Both the position numbers and the translations under genes were made by a program. A stretch of 17,857 bases of DNA, taken from positions 1 to 17,857 of the forward strand of contig CAZXCK010000091.1 of assembly GCA_964639225.1 (NCBI GenBank), in the 5' to 3' direction. The notes under the pieces are model-generated. The model saw nothing but the letters and a program-made list of their open reading frames with translations, ran no database searches and was not told where the DNA came from. The stretch comes from CAZXCK01 sp964639225. Lineage in GTDB: Bacteria > Chloroflexota > Anaerolineae > Aggregatilineales > Phototrophicaceae. Numbering within the stretch: position 1 is the first letter of the stretch; every line of letters begins with the position of its first letter. Shown here in pieces: positions 7,254 through 14,395 of this stretch.

Positions 7254-8681
7254 ATGCGCGTGCTGGGGACATTGGTTGTTCTGCTGCTGCTGGTCGCTTG
7301 TGCGCCGCAGCCGCCGCCGAATCGCAGCGGTTTGCAGGCGGTGACGGCGGTCCCCACGCTGGATATGCAGAACCCCGTCACGCTGTGTCGCGCTGTGAGC
7401 CGGCACTGGGGCCAGGATTGGCCGCTGGCCATCCAGGCGTTGGAAGGCTTGCAGGCGCTCGATCACACCTGTGACGAATCCTTCGTTACTGAAAACCGGC
7501 TGTATTTCGCGCAGGTGGGCTATGGTCGCCAGCTTCAGCAGAGCGGGCGCCTGGAGCAGGCCGCCGCCGCTTATGAGCGCGCCCTGGCCTACGATTTCAG
7601 CGGGCGTGAAGCGGTAGAAGGTCTGCGCGGTCTGAACGTGTTCACGCCGCAGCCGCCACCGGACTGTGCTCCGCAGACGGTCAGCGCGGCGCTGGCTCGT
7701 TTACAGCCGTATATCCCCACCAGCGGCGACTTTGTGCGGATTGACGGGCGCGTATTCTCGCTGAATGGCGCGCCGTTCGTTGTGCATGGCGTCAATTATC
7801 ACCCGCGCGATTATCCCGGCCAGCGATTTCTCAGCCTGATGGACGTGGCGACTATTGACATTGAACTGCAACTGATGGCCGCCTCTGGCCTCAATGTGCT
7901 GCGTGTGGCGCTGCGCCATGACGATCTGTTCATTTGCCCTGGCAACGGCGCTGTACCGCAGGTGGCGGCCTTCACCCGGCTGGACGCCTTCATCCGTGCG
8001 GCGGCGGCGCGTGGCTTCAAGCTGATTCTGGTCCTCAACGACGACCCCGACCTGACCGCTTTCCCACTCTACGACTCGCCAGCGCACAGCGACCAGCAGA
8101 TGATCTACATCGCCGAGCGTTACCGCGACGAGCCGGCGATCCTGGCGTATGATCTCCGTGATCGGGGTGACGCCGACTATGCCAGCGGCGCTTTCACCCG
8201 CGAGGATGTGATCGGCTGGCTGGCGCGCAGCGCTGGTCTGATGCGAAACGCTGCCCCCCATCACCTGATAACCGCTGGCTGGACGCGCGAGGCTGAGGTT
8301 ACCGCGCCGGTGGTGGATTTCGTCAGTTTTCACCATTACGCCAACGTGGACGCGCTGCGTCAGGTGATCGCCATTCTGGTCGATGCCACCCGCAAACCGG
8401 TATTGCTGGCAGCGGTTGGCTATAACTCGCTGGATATGGACGAGATCGTACAGCGGCAGGCGTTCCAGCGAGCATTTGAAGCCGTTGAACGTAACGAACT
8501 GGCCGGTTGGGTGGTGTGGCGCGCCTTCGACCATCCGACAGCGGTGCTGTGCGTGGACCCCGACTGCCCGGAAGCGCGCTCGGCGCAGAATCACTTCGGT
8601 CTGTGGAGTGTGACCTATTTCCCCAAGTTGGCGATTGAGGCCGTCGAGTTCGCTACTGGTGTATTTGTACCGGAAGATTAG
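7254..8681 (+). CDS. Lipoprotein with GH5-like TIM barrel lacking both catalytic glutamates
   Basis: A 475-residue lipoprotein. A signal peptide with lipobox LVAC places the lipidated Cys at 16. A short Pro-rich stalk and a helical TPR-like segment (about 85-128) precede a cellulase-family barrel (about 158-470). Barrel landmarks are 'LNGAPFVVHGVNYHP' (170-184), 'GLNVLRVAL' (212-220), 'DAFIRAAAARGFKLILVLND' (244-263), 'FVSFHHYANVDALR' (356-369) and 'AGWVVWRAFD' (417-426). The strand-4 motif, normally WDLxNEP, reads 'YDLRDRG' (299-305), so the acid/base Glu is Arg304. The strand-7 motif, normally GEFG, reads 'AAVG' (386-389), so the nucleophile is Ala387. It is probably a binding or scaffold protein. 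A GTG at 7245, overlapping the kinase stop as GTGA, is an alternative start adding three residues; no ribosome site decides between them. Confidence 0.82.
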   Translation: MRVLGTLVVLLLLVACAPQPPPNRSGLQAVTAVPTLDMQNPVTLCRAVSRHWGQDWPLAIQALEGLQALDHTCDESFVTENRLYFAQVGYGRQLQQSGRLEQAAAAYERALAYDFSGREAVEGLRGLNVFTPQPPPDCAPQTVSAALARLQPYIPTSGDFVRIDGRVFSLNGAPFVVHGVNYHPRDYPGQRFLSLMDVATIDIELQLMAASGLNVLRVALRHDDLFICPGNGAVPQVAAFTRLDAFIRAAAARGFKLILVLNDDPDLTAFPLYDSPAHSDQQMIYIAERYRDEPAILAYDLRDRGDADYASGAFTREDVIGWLARSAGLMRNAAPHHLITAGWTREAEVTAPVVDFVSFHHYANVDALRQVIAILVDATRKPVLLAAVGYNSLDMDEIVQRQAFQRAFEAVERNELAGWVVWRAFDHPTAVLCVDPDCPEARSAQNHFGLWSVTYFPKLAIEAVEFATGVFVPED

Positions 8682-8763
8682 CCGGTGTTAAGGTCGCGCT
8701 CAGTAGCATGGGGCATACTCTGATGTCATGGTTTCGACATTTCAGCCAGAGGGCAGACGATAG

Positions 8764-10581
8764 ATGATGCGAATGGGGCGCAGGCGACCTGCGCGCAAGC
8801 CTGACGATGTAGACGATGTACCCGATGTGCCGCTTCAGTGGCGGCGGATGCTGGCCTATGCTGGTCGCTATAAGGCGCGCCTGGCACTGGCGCTGGTGGC
8901 GACGATGTTCAGCGCCGGACTCAGCCTGGTGTTCCCGGCAGTGATTCAGCGCGTGGTGGACTCGGTTTTGCAGCAGGGCGACCGGGCGCTGCTCAACCAG
9001 ATCACCGTGCTGCTGCTGATTGTGTTCGCGCTGCGCTCGGTCACCAGCCTGATCGAGACTTACAATCTTAACTATGTAGGCGAGCGTATTATGGTGGACC
9101 TGCGAACGCAGCTCTACGCGCATTTGCAGAGCATGTCGCTTGGGTTCTTCACCACGCGGCGCGTCGGTGAGCTGGTGTCGCGCATGTCATCCGACGTGAC
9201 GATGATGCGCAGCGTCCTCACCAGCGACATCAACACGCTGCTGCAGCAGTCGCTCATCATGGTGGGTGCAGTGGTGGTGATGTTCGTGCTCAACGCCCGG
9301 CTGACGCTGTTCATCATCGCGCTGATTCCGGTAGTCGTGCTCATCGGCTTTGCTTTTGGCTATTATCTGCGGCGCATCAGCACCGAGGTGCAGGACGAAC
9401 TGGCCGGGGCAACGGTCGTCGTCGAGGAGTCGCTGCAGGGCATCCGCGAGGTCAAGAGCTTCGTCCGCGAACCCTACGAGATTGCGCGGTACGAAACCGC
9501 CATCGACCGCGCTTTCCGGGCGGCGGTACGGCTGCTGCGGGTGCGCGCTGTCTTCGGCCCCCTGATCGGCTTTCTGGCCTTCGGTGGGCTGGCGCTGATT
9601 CTGTGGTTTGGTGGCCAGGAAGTGCTTGAAGGGCGTCTGACTGGCGGCGAGCTGATCGCTTTTCTCATCTACGGCCTGACGGTCGCTGGTAGTTTTTCAT
9701 CTCTGGTGGGCCTGTACGCCCAGTTCCAGCAGGCGATCGGCGCGACGAAACGTGTCTTCCAACTGCTTGACACGCAGCCGGATGTCAAAGACCTGCCCGA
9801 TGCGCGCACGCTTGACCGTGTCGATGGGCGCATGACGTTCGAGCGCGTGTCATTCGGCTATGACAGCCGCCAGGCTGTGCTGCACGACATCGAGCTGGAT
9901 ATCGCGCCGGGCGAGGTGGTGGCGCTGGTTGGCCCCAGCGGCGCGGGCAAAAGCACGATGTTCAACCTCATTCCGCGCTTCTACGACCCGACCGAGGGCC
10001 GCGTCTGTGTCGATGGCGTGGACCTGCGCGATGTGACACAGGCCAGCCTGCGCCAGCATATCGCCATTGTGCCGCAGGAGACGCTGCTCTTCGGTGGCAC
10101 GATTGTCGAAAACATCCGCTATGGACGGCTGGAAGCCAGCGAAGCCGAGATCATCGAGGCGGCGAAGGCAGCCAACGCGCACGATTTCATCATCGAACTA
10201 CCGGACGGCTACGAGACGGTTGTCGGCGAGCGCGGCGTGCGCCTGAGCGGTGGCCAGCGCCAGCGGGTGGCGATTGCGCGCGCGCTGCTCAAAGACCCGC
10301 GTCTGCTGCTGCTCGACGAGGCCACATCCAGCCTGGACAGCGAGAGCGAACATCTGGTGCAGGACGCGCTGGCCCGGCTGATGCAGGGCCGGACGACGGT
10401 CATCATCGCTCACCGGCTGAGCACGGTGCGCGTGGCGCATCGTATCGCCGTGCTGGAAGCGGGACGCATCGCTGAACTGGGCACGCATGAAGAACTGATG
10501 GCAAACAGCGGCCTGTATGCGCGGCTGTACGAAATGCAGTTCCGTGATGAGAATTTGCTGGATGCGGCCAGCGCGGATTGA
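8764..10581 (+). CDS. ABC-B type exporter, fused membrane and ATPase domains
   Basis: A 605-residue half-transporter of the MsbA/LmrA/MDR-like type, expected to work as a dimer in the cytoplasmic membrane. After a basic/acidic N-terminus come six membrane helices (about 36-325, with clear segments near 40-60, 80-98, 163-177, 182-202, 263-285 and 296-318). The ATPase domain is complete: Walker A 'GPSGAGKST' (390-398), Q loop 'VPQETLLF' (436-443), signature 'LSGGQRQR' (494-501), Walker B 'LLLLDEATSSLD' (514-525) and H loop 'IIAHRLS' (547-553). The catalytic Glu519 and His550 are present, so it should hydrolyse ATP. The cargo (lipid, drug or glycolipid) cannot be read from sequence. The first of three close ATGs follows AGAGGG by 10 bases. 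It sits 82 bases after the preceding lipoprotein gene and may have its own promoter. Confidence 0.92.
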   Translation: MMRMGRRRPARKPDDVDDVPDVPLQWRRMLAYAGRYKARLALALVATMFSAGLSLVFPAVIQRVVDSVLQQGDRALLNQITVLLLIVFALRSVTSLIETYNLNYVGERIMVDLRTQLYAHLQSMSLGFFTTRRVGELVSRMSSDVTMMRSVLTSDINTLLQQSLIMVGAVVVMFVLNARLTLFIIALIPVVVLIGFAFGYYLRRISTEVQDELAGATVVVEESLQGIREVKSFVREPYEIARYETAIDRAFRAAVRLLRVRAVFGPLIGFLAFGGLALILWFGGQEVLEGRLTGGELIAFLIYGLTVAGSFSSLVGLYAQFQQAIGATKRVFQLLDTQPDVKDLPDARTLDRVDGRMTFERVSFGYDSRQAVLHDIELDIAPGEVVALVGPSGAGKSTMFNLIPRFYDPTEGRVCVDGVDLRDVTQASLRQHIAIVPQETLLFGGTIVENIRYGRLEASEAEIIEAAKAANAHDFIIELPDGYETVVGERGVRLSGGQRQRVAIARALLKDPRLLLLDEATSSLDSESEHLVQDALARLMQGRTTVIIAHRLSTVRVAHRIAVLEAGRIAELGTHEELMANSGLYARLYEMQFRDENLLDAASAD

Positions 10582-10622
10582 TTTTCGTGTAGTCATCTGG
10601 AAGTGACAAGAGGGGGAGTTTT

Positions 10623-11621
10623 ATGTCTGCTCTGGCAGGACAAACCGTGCTGGTTACTGGCGCGACCGGCTTTTTAGGTGGTGCGCTGGTCCGGCGTTTA
10701 TCCGCCGATGGTGTGCGCGTCCGCGCGCTGGCCCGCCGCCCGGAACGTGCGCGTGCCATCCAGGAGTTGGCCGGCGTGACAGTGGTGCAGGGGGACATTC
10801 GCCGCGAGGCGGACATGCAGGCCGCCGTCAAGGGCTGTTCGGTCGTGTTTCATTCGGCGGCGGCGCTGGGCGGCGCTTATGATGCGCAGTACGCGACCAA
10901 CGTCCAGGGCACACAGGCTGTCGCCGACGCGGCGGCTGGCGCTGGCGTGGCGCGCTTTGTCCATGTGAGTACAATCTCGGTTTACGGCTATCGTAACTTC
11001 GAGGATGTCACCGAGGATACGCTGCCCGACCCCGGCGCGGACCCCTATCACAGTACCAAGCTGGCCGCCGAGCACACCGTCCGCGCTGTTTCCCGGCTGC
11101 ATGGCCTGCCGTTTACGATTGTACGACCGAGTATGATTTACGGGCCGGGCAGCAACGCCTGGACTGCTGGCATGTTCCAACTGGCGCGGCTGAATCCGGT
11201 GCCGCTGGTCGGCGGCGGGGACGGCTCCGCGTATCCGATTTACGTCGATGATGTGGTCGATCTGCTGATGACGGTCGCCACACATCCGGCGGCGCTGGGC
11301 GAGACGTTCAACTGCACGCCGGACCCATCGCCGACATGGCGCGAGTTCCTGGGCGCTTATGCGCGGCTGGCCGGTCACCAGAATTTCATCCGTGTGCCGG
11401 TGGACCCGCTGCTGCCGCTGGCGCAGCGGGTCGCTCGACTGCCGGGGACCGGCAGCAGTCAGTTTGGTGACCTGCCCGATCTGCTGCCGTTTTTGCAGCG
11501 TTACATCACCTACAAAATGGACAAAGCCCGCGATCTGCTCGGCTGGCAGCCGCAGGTCAGCCTTGAGGAGGGTGTCGCGCGCTGCGCGCCCTATCTGCGC
11601 GAGAAGGGACTGCTGCGTTGA
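10623..11621 (+). CDS. Extended SDR family NAD(P)-dependent epimerase/dehydratase
   Basis: A 332-residue Rossmann-fold oxidoreductase of the extended SDR type. The cofactor loop 'TGATGFLGG' is at 12-20, the family 'NVQGT' at 93-97, and the active-site set is Ser/Thr in 'VSTISVYG' (115-122) plus Y142xxxK146 in 'YHSTK'. 'IVRPSMIYGPG' (167-177) and 'IYVDDVVDLL' are further family landmarks. Two arginines after the second strand ('ALARRPER', 35-42) suggest NADP(H) rather than NAD(H). The substrate (sugar nucleotide, sterol-like or lipid) is not evident. Start and strong ribosome site (GAGGGGGAG) are clear. Its stop codon overlaps the TTG start of the methyltransferase by four bases (TTGA), so the two are probably translated together and may act in one pathway. 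Confidence 0.9.
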   Translation: MSALAGQTVLVTGATGFLGGALVRRLSADGVRVRALARRPERARAIQELAGVTVVQGDIRREADMQAAVKGCSVVFHSAAALGGAYDAQYATNVQGTQAVADAAAGAGVARFVHVSTISVYGYRNFEDVTEDTLPDPGADPYHSTKLAAEHTVRAVSRLHGLPFTIVRPSMIYGPGSNAWTAGMFQLARLNPVPLVGGGDGSAYPIYVDDVVDLLMTVATHPAALGETFNCTPDPSPTWREFLGAYARLAGHQNFIRVPVDPLLPLAQRVARLPGTGSSQFGDLPDLLPFLQRYITYKMDKARDLLGWQPQVSLEEGVARCAPYLREKGLLR

Positions 11622-12454
11622 ATCCGGTAGCCATTGTGCTGCTGGCGCTGGGACTGGCGGCGCTGGCTGGCCTACTGTGGTGGCTGCTGGTGACAACCGA
11701 AGGCGTCTACCTGGGGCGTGGGGTTGTCGTGTGGCTGTATGACATTTACGCCAACCGCTATGACCGCATCAAAGCCTACGAACCGGAATACGAACACGCG
11801 CTGCTGGCAGTCCCCATCATGCAGATGATCGCCCCACACCGGTCGCCGCTGGTCCTGGACGTGGCCACCGGGACCGGTCGCCTGCCGGATGCGTTGCTGA
11901 ACCACGTCCATTTTCAGGGGCGGGTGGTAGGCGTTGATCTCAGCCGGCGTATGCTGGCTATCGCCGCCGATAAGATGGCCGCCGATGGCGAGCGCGTCGC
12001 CTGGCTGTGGGGACCGGCGGAGAAGCTGCCGTTTGATGACAGCGCGTTTGATGTGGTCACCTGCCTGGAATCGCTGGAGTTTATGCGCCAGCCGTCGCGG
12101 GTGCTGGCCGAAATGGCGCGCGTGCTGCGTCCGGGTGGCGTGCTGTTGATTACCAATCGCATCGGCACACGGACTATGCCCGGTAAGCTGTACTCCGAGG
12201 CCGAACTGACCGCCGTGCTGGCAGGCTGTGGCCTGGACGATGTGCTGGTCGAACCCTGGCAGGAAGACTATCAGCGGGTGTGGGGCTTTAAGGCCGGGTC
12301 TGGTGCACCGACCGGGGCGCGTCCGCTGGCTGAGGTGCTGCGCTGTTCGCGCTGTGGCGCGCCTTTCAACGAGGATTGGAGCTGTCCGGGCTGTGGTGGC
12401 GCGCTTCAGCGCAGCGCCGATGGCGTGTGGGAGATCAACCGGCTCTATCGCTGA
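11618..12454 (+). CDS. Membrane-anchored SAM methyltransferase with C-terminal zinc ribbon
   Basis: A 278-residue protein built of three parts. One N-terminal membrane helix (about 4-25, hydrophobic, no lipobox) is followed by a class I methyltransferase domain (about 55-220). SAM motif I is 'LVLDVATGTGRL' (78-89), the acidic residue after strand 2 is in 'VVGVDLS' (103-109), then come 'LPFDDSAFDVVTC' (137-149) and 'EMARVLRPGGVLLI' (165-178), as in UbiE/COQ5-like enzymes. The tail has CxxC...CxxC (Cys243, Cys246, Cys256, Cys259) followed by 'ADGVWEIN', which recalls Trm112-type zinc domains. The TTG start overlaps the SDR stop and has AAGGGA upstream; no other start retains the membrane helix. 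A lipid or quinone-like substrate at the membrane is plausible but unproven. Confidence 0.8.
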   Translation: MNPVAIVLLALGLAALAGLLWWLLVTTEGVYLGRGVVVWLYDIYANRYDRIKAYEPEYEHALLAVPIMQMIAPHRSPLVLDVATGTGRLPDALLNHVHFQGRVVGVDLSRRMLAIAADKMAADGERVAWLWGPAEKLPFDDSAFDVVTCLESLEFMRQPSRVLAEMARVLRPGGVLLITNRIGTRTMPGKLYSEAELTAVLAGCGLDDVLVEPWQEDYQRVWGFKAGSGAPTGARPLAEVLRCSRCGAPFNEDWSCPGCGGALQRSADGVWEINRLYR

Positions 12455-12471
12455 ACATCCGGGCTTGAGAA

Positions 12472-12500
12472 TTCCCGAAGCCGCCTTAATTTGCTACAAT
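12472..12500 (+). promoter_or_regulatory. Probable argS promoter with extended -10
   Basis: TACAAT (12495-12500) is preceded by TGC, giving an extended -10. A weak -35 TTCCCG (12472-12477) lies 17 bases upstream. It is in the 95-base gap between the methyltransferase and argS, and would give a leader of about 40 bases. The -35 is poor, but extended -10 promoters need it less. Confidence 0.5.
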
Positions 12501-12549
12501 CGCCACACTTTGCTGATGTAACCAGACCAACCCAGAGGAAGACGCGATT

Positions 12550-14262
12550 TTGAAGCCACTGCCACAAGCACACGCCGAACTCATCCGGCAGGCGATCGGG
12601 GCCGCGCAGGCCGCCGGCGATCTGCCTGCATTTGATGTACCGTCCGTTATTGAAGTCAAACCGCCCAAAATCGCCGAACATGGAGACTATGGCGCGGCGG
12701 TGGCGCTGGCGCTGGCGAAACCGGCCCGTATGAAGCCGCTGGATATCGCCCAGGCGATTGCGACCCACATGCCCGCCGCTGATTTCGTGGGCGCGGTGGA
12801 AGTCGCGCCGCCGGGGTTCGTCAACTTCCGGTTGAATGAGGACTGGCTGCGTGCCCAGGTGGACGCCATCATCGCGGCGGGCGATGGTTTTGGCCGCCTG
12901 GATGTGGGCCAGGGCAAGCGCGCTCAGGTCGAATTCGTCAGCGCCAACCCCACCGGGCCGATCACCATCGGGCGCAGCCGAGGCGCTATCCTGGGCGATG
13001 GTGTGGCGCGCGTGCTGGAAGCCGCCGGTTACACTGTCGAGCGCGAGTATTACTTCAACAACGCTGGCGCGCAGATGCGCAAGCTGGGCCAGAGCCTGCG
13101 CGTTCGTTATCTGCAGCAGTTGAACCGCCCGGTGGAAGTCCCAGAAGAGGACGAATTCTACCAGGGCGAATACCTGGTGGAATTCGCCGCCGAACTGGTG
13201 GCCGAACACGGCGAATCGCTGGTCGATGAGGATTGGCCGGTGTTCAAGCAATACGCCGAACAGAAGATGTTCGAGTGGATTCGTGCTACGCTGGGGCGGG
13301 TGGGTATTCACCATGACATCTTCTTCAATGAGAGCGACCTGTACGAGAGTGGCGCCGTGTGGGACGTGCTGGAAGCCCTGAAGGCGAAAGACTTCATCTA
13401 CACGGCGACTGTCCGCGAGAGCGAGAGCGACGAAGTCAAAGAGTTGAACAAGCATCTTAAACCGGCGCAGTGGTTTCGCAGCACGCGCCTGGGCGACACC
13501 GAGGATCGCGTGCTGGTCAAAAGCAACGGCGACCCAACGTACACGCTGCCGGACATCGCCTATCACATCAACAAGATTGAGCGTGGCTTCGACCTGATGG
13601 TGAACATTCTGGGCGCGGACCATCTCAAAGAGGCGCAGGTGGTGCGTTATGGCGTCGAGGCGCTGGGTTACGATGCTTCTGGCCTGCGTGTGATTCTGAT
13701 GCAGATGGTGCGTGCGGTCCGCGATGGCAAAGAGGTTCGCATGAGCACGCGGCGCGGGGTTTATGACACGCTCGACGAGCTGATCGAACTGACCAGCGCC
13801 GACGCCGTGCGCTACTTCCTGCTCCAGCGCAGCCCGGATTCGCAGCTTGACTTCGACCTGGACCTGGCCGTTAAGCAGAGTAACGAGAATCCGGTCTATT
13901 ACATCCAGTACGCGCATGTGCGCTGCGCGGGTATTTTCCGCGAGGCCGAGGCGCGCGGCATCAGCGGTGCGGGCGCCGACCTGTCGCTGCTGGGCGACGA
14001 AGAGCTGGCTTTCATCCGGAAATGTCTGGAACTGCTGGACGTGCTGGATTTCGCCGTCGCCAACCTGACGCCGCACTCGCTGACGTATTACGCGCTGGAA
14101 CTCGCTAACCAGTTCCATCCGATGTATGACCGCGTGCGTGTGTTCGCCGATGGCGTCGATCCTGACGTGGCGCGGGCGCGGTTGCGCTTCTACGCGGCGG
14201 CGCGGGTGGTGTTTCGGCGGGTGCTGCATCTGATGGGTATGAGCGCGCCGGATCGGATGTAG
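12550..14262 (+). CDS. argS: Arginyl-tRNA synthetase with altered HIGH motif
   Basis: A 570-residue class I synthetase that charges tRNA-Arg with arginine. The N-terminal additional domain (about 1-110) contains 'HGDYGAAVALALAK' (44-57). The catalytic core opens with 'VEFVSANPTGPITIGRSRG' (127-145). 'EYYFNNAGAQM' (166-176), 'DRVLVKSNGDPTYTLPDIAY' (319-338) and 'ILGADHLKEAQV' (353-364) are classic ArgRS segments. The KMSK-equivalent is 'VRMSTRRG' (396-403). The DALR anticodon domain runs from about 445 and ends in the typical '...MSAPDRM'. The HIGH sequence, usually HVGH, reads T139-I-G-R142, so both histidines are replaced. All other landmarks are intact and there is no frameshift, so the gene looks functional. 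The start is TTG, with AGAGGAAG about eight bases upstream and no better alternative. Confidence 0.95.
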   Translation: MKPLPQAHAELIRQAIGAAQAAGDLPAFDVPSVIEVKPPKIAEHGDYGAAVALALAKPARMKPLDIAQAIATHMPAADFVGAVEVAPPGFVNFRLNEDWLRAQVDAIIAAGDGFGRLDVGQGKRAQVEFVSANPTGPITIGRSRGAILGDGVARVLEAAGYTVEREYYFNNAGAQMRKLGQSLRVRYLQQLNRPVEVPEEDEFYQGEYLVEFAAELVAEHGESLVDEDWPVFKQYAEQKMFEWIRATLGRVGIHHDIFFNESDLYESGAVWDVLEALKAKDFIYTATVRESESDEVKELNKHLKPAQWFRSTRLGDTEDRVLVKSNGDPTYTLPDIAYHINKIERGFDLMVNILGADHLKEAQVVRYGVEALGYDASGLRVILMQMVRAVRDGKEVRMSTRRGVYDTLDELIELTSADAVRYFLLQRSPDSQLDFDLDLAVKQSNENPVYYIQYAHVRCAGIFREAEARGISGAGADLSLLGDEELAFIRKCLELLDVLDFAVANLTPHSLTYYALELANQFHPMYDRVRVFADGVDPDVARARLRFYAAARVVFRRVLHLMGMSAPDRM

Positions 14263-14274
14263 AACGTTTCTCGT

Positions 14275-14310
14275 CTGTGGTCGTGGACGCGCAGAAGCGC
14301 GTCCCCACAG
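14275..14310 (+). terminator. GC-rich hairpin after argS, possible terminator or repeat
   Basis: CTGTGG (14275-14280) and GGACGCGC (14285-14292) pair exactly with GCGCGTCC (14297-14304) and CCACAG (14305-14310). This makes 14 base pairs with a four-base bulge (TCGT) on one side and an AGAA loop. A run of five T lies at 14322-14326, 11 bases after the stem, too far for a standard intrinsic terminator. It may still end the argS transcript, or be one copy of a dispersed intergenic palindrome. The near-perfect inner stem is the certain part; the role is inferred. Confidence 0.5.
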
Positions 14311-14336
14311 CTCGGAATGGATTTTTAGGGGCAGCC

Positions 14337-14365
14337 TTTTGGGTGTCGAGATCGACGAATAGAAT
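14337..14365 (+). promoter_or_regulatory. Weak candidate promoter for the M16C peptidase gene
   Basis: TAGAAT (14360-14365) has a -35-like TTTTGG (14337-14342) 17 bases upstream. A 12-base palindrome GTCGAGATCGAC (14345-14356) fills the spacer and could be an operator. The site is 30 bases before the ATG and after the hairpin at 14275-14310, which fits a new transcription unit. The -35 is poor, so this is tentative. Confidence 0.3.
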
Positions 14366-14395
14366 CTGTTTGTGCAGTTCAGGAAAGGTGCGAGG

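Noticed and set aside
8688..8719. TTAAGG and CATACT considered as promoter boxes for the ABC exporter
   Set aside because: The spacing is 20 bases and the -10 is poor; the gap 8682-8763 may hold a promoter but I cannot identify it.
8800..8832. Short GATGTA-type repeats at the start of the ABC exporter gene
   Set aside because: They encode an Asp/Val/Pro-rich cytoplasmic tail in frame; too short and imperfect to be a repeat element.
12445..14229. 594-codon open frame on the - strand opposite argS
   Set aside because: It is the mirror of a high-GC gene with clear ArgRS motifs; its protein has low-complexity Gln/His/Arg composition and no recognisable domain.
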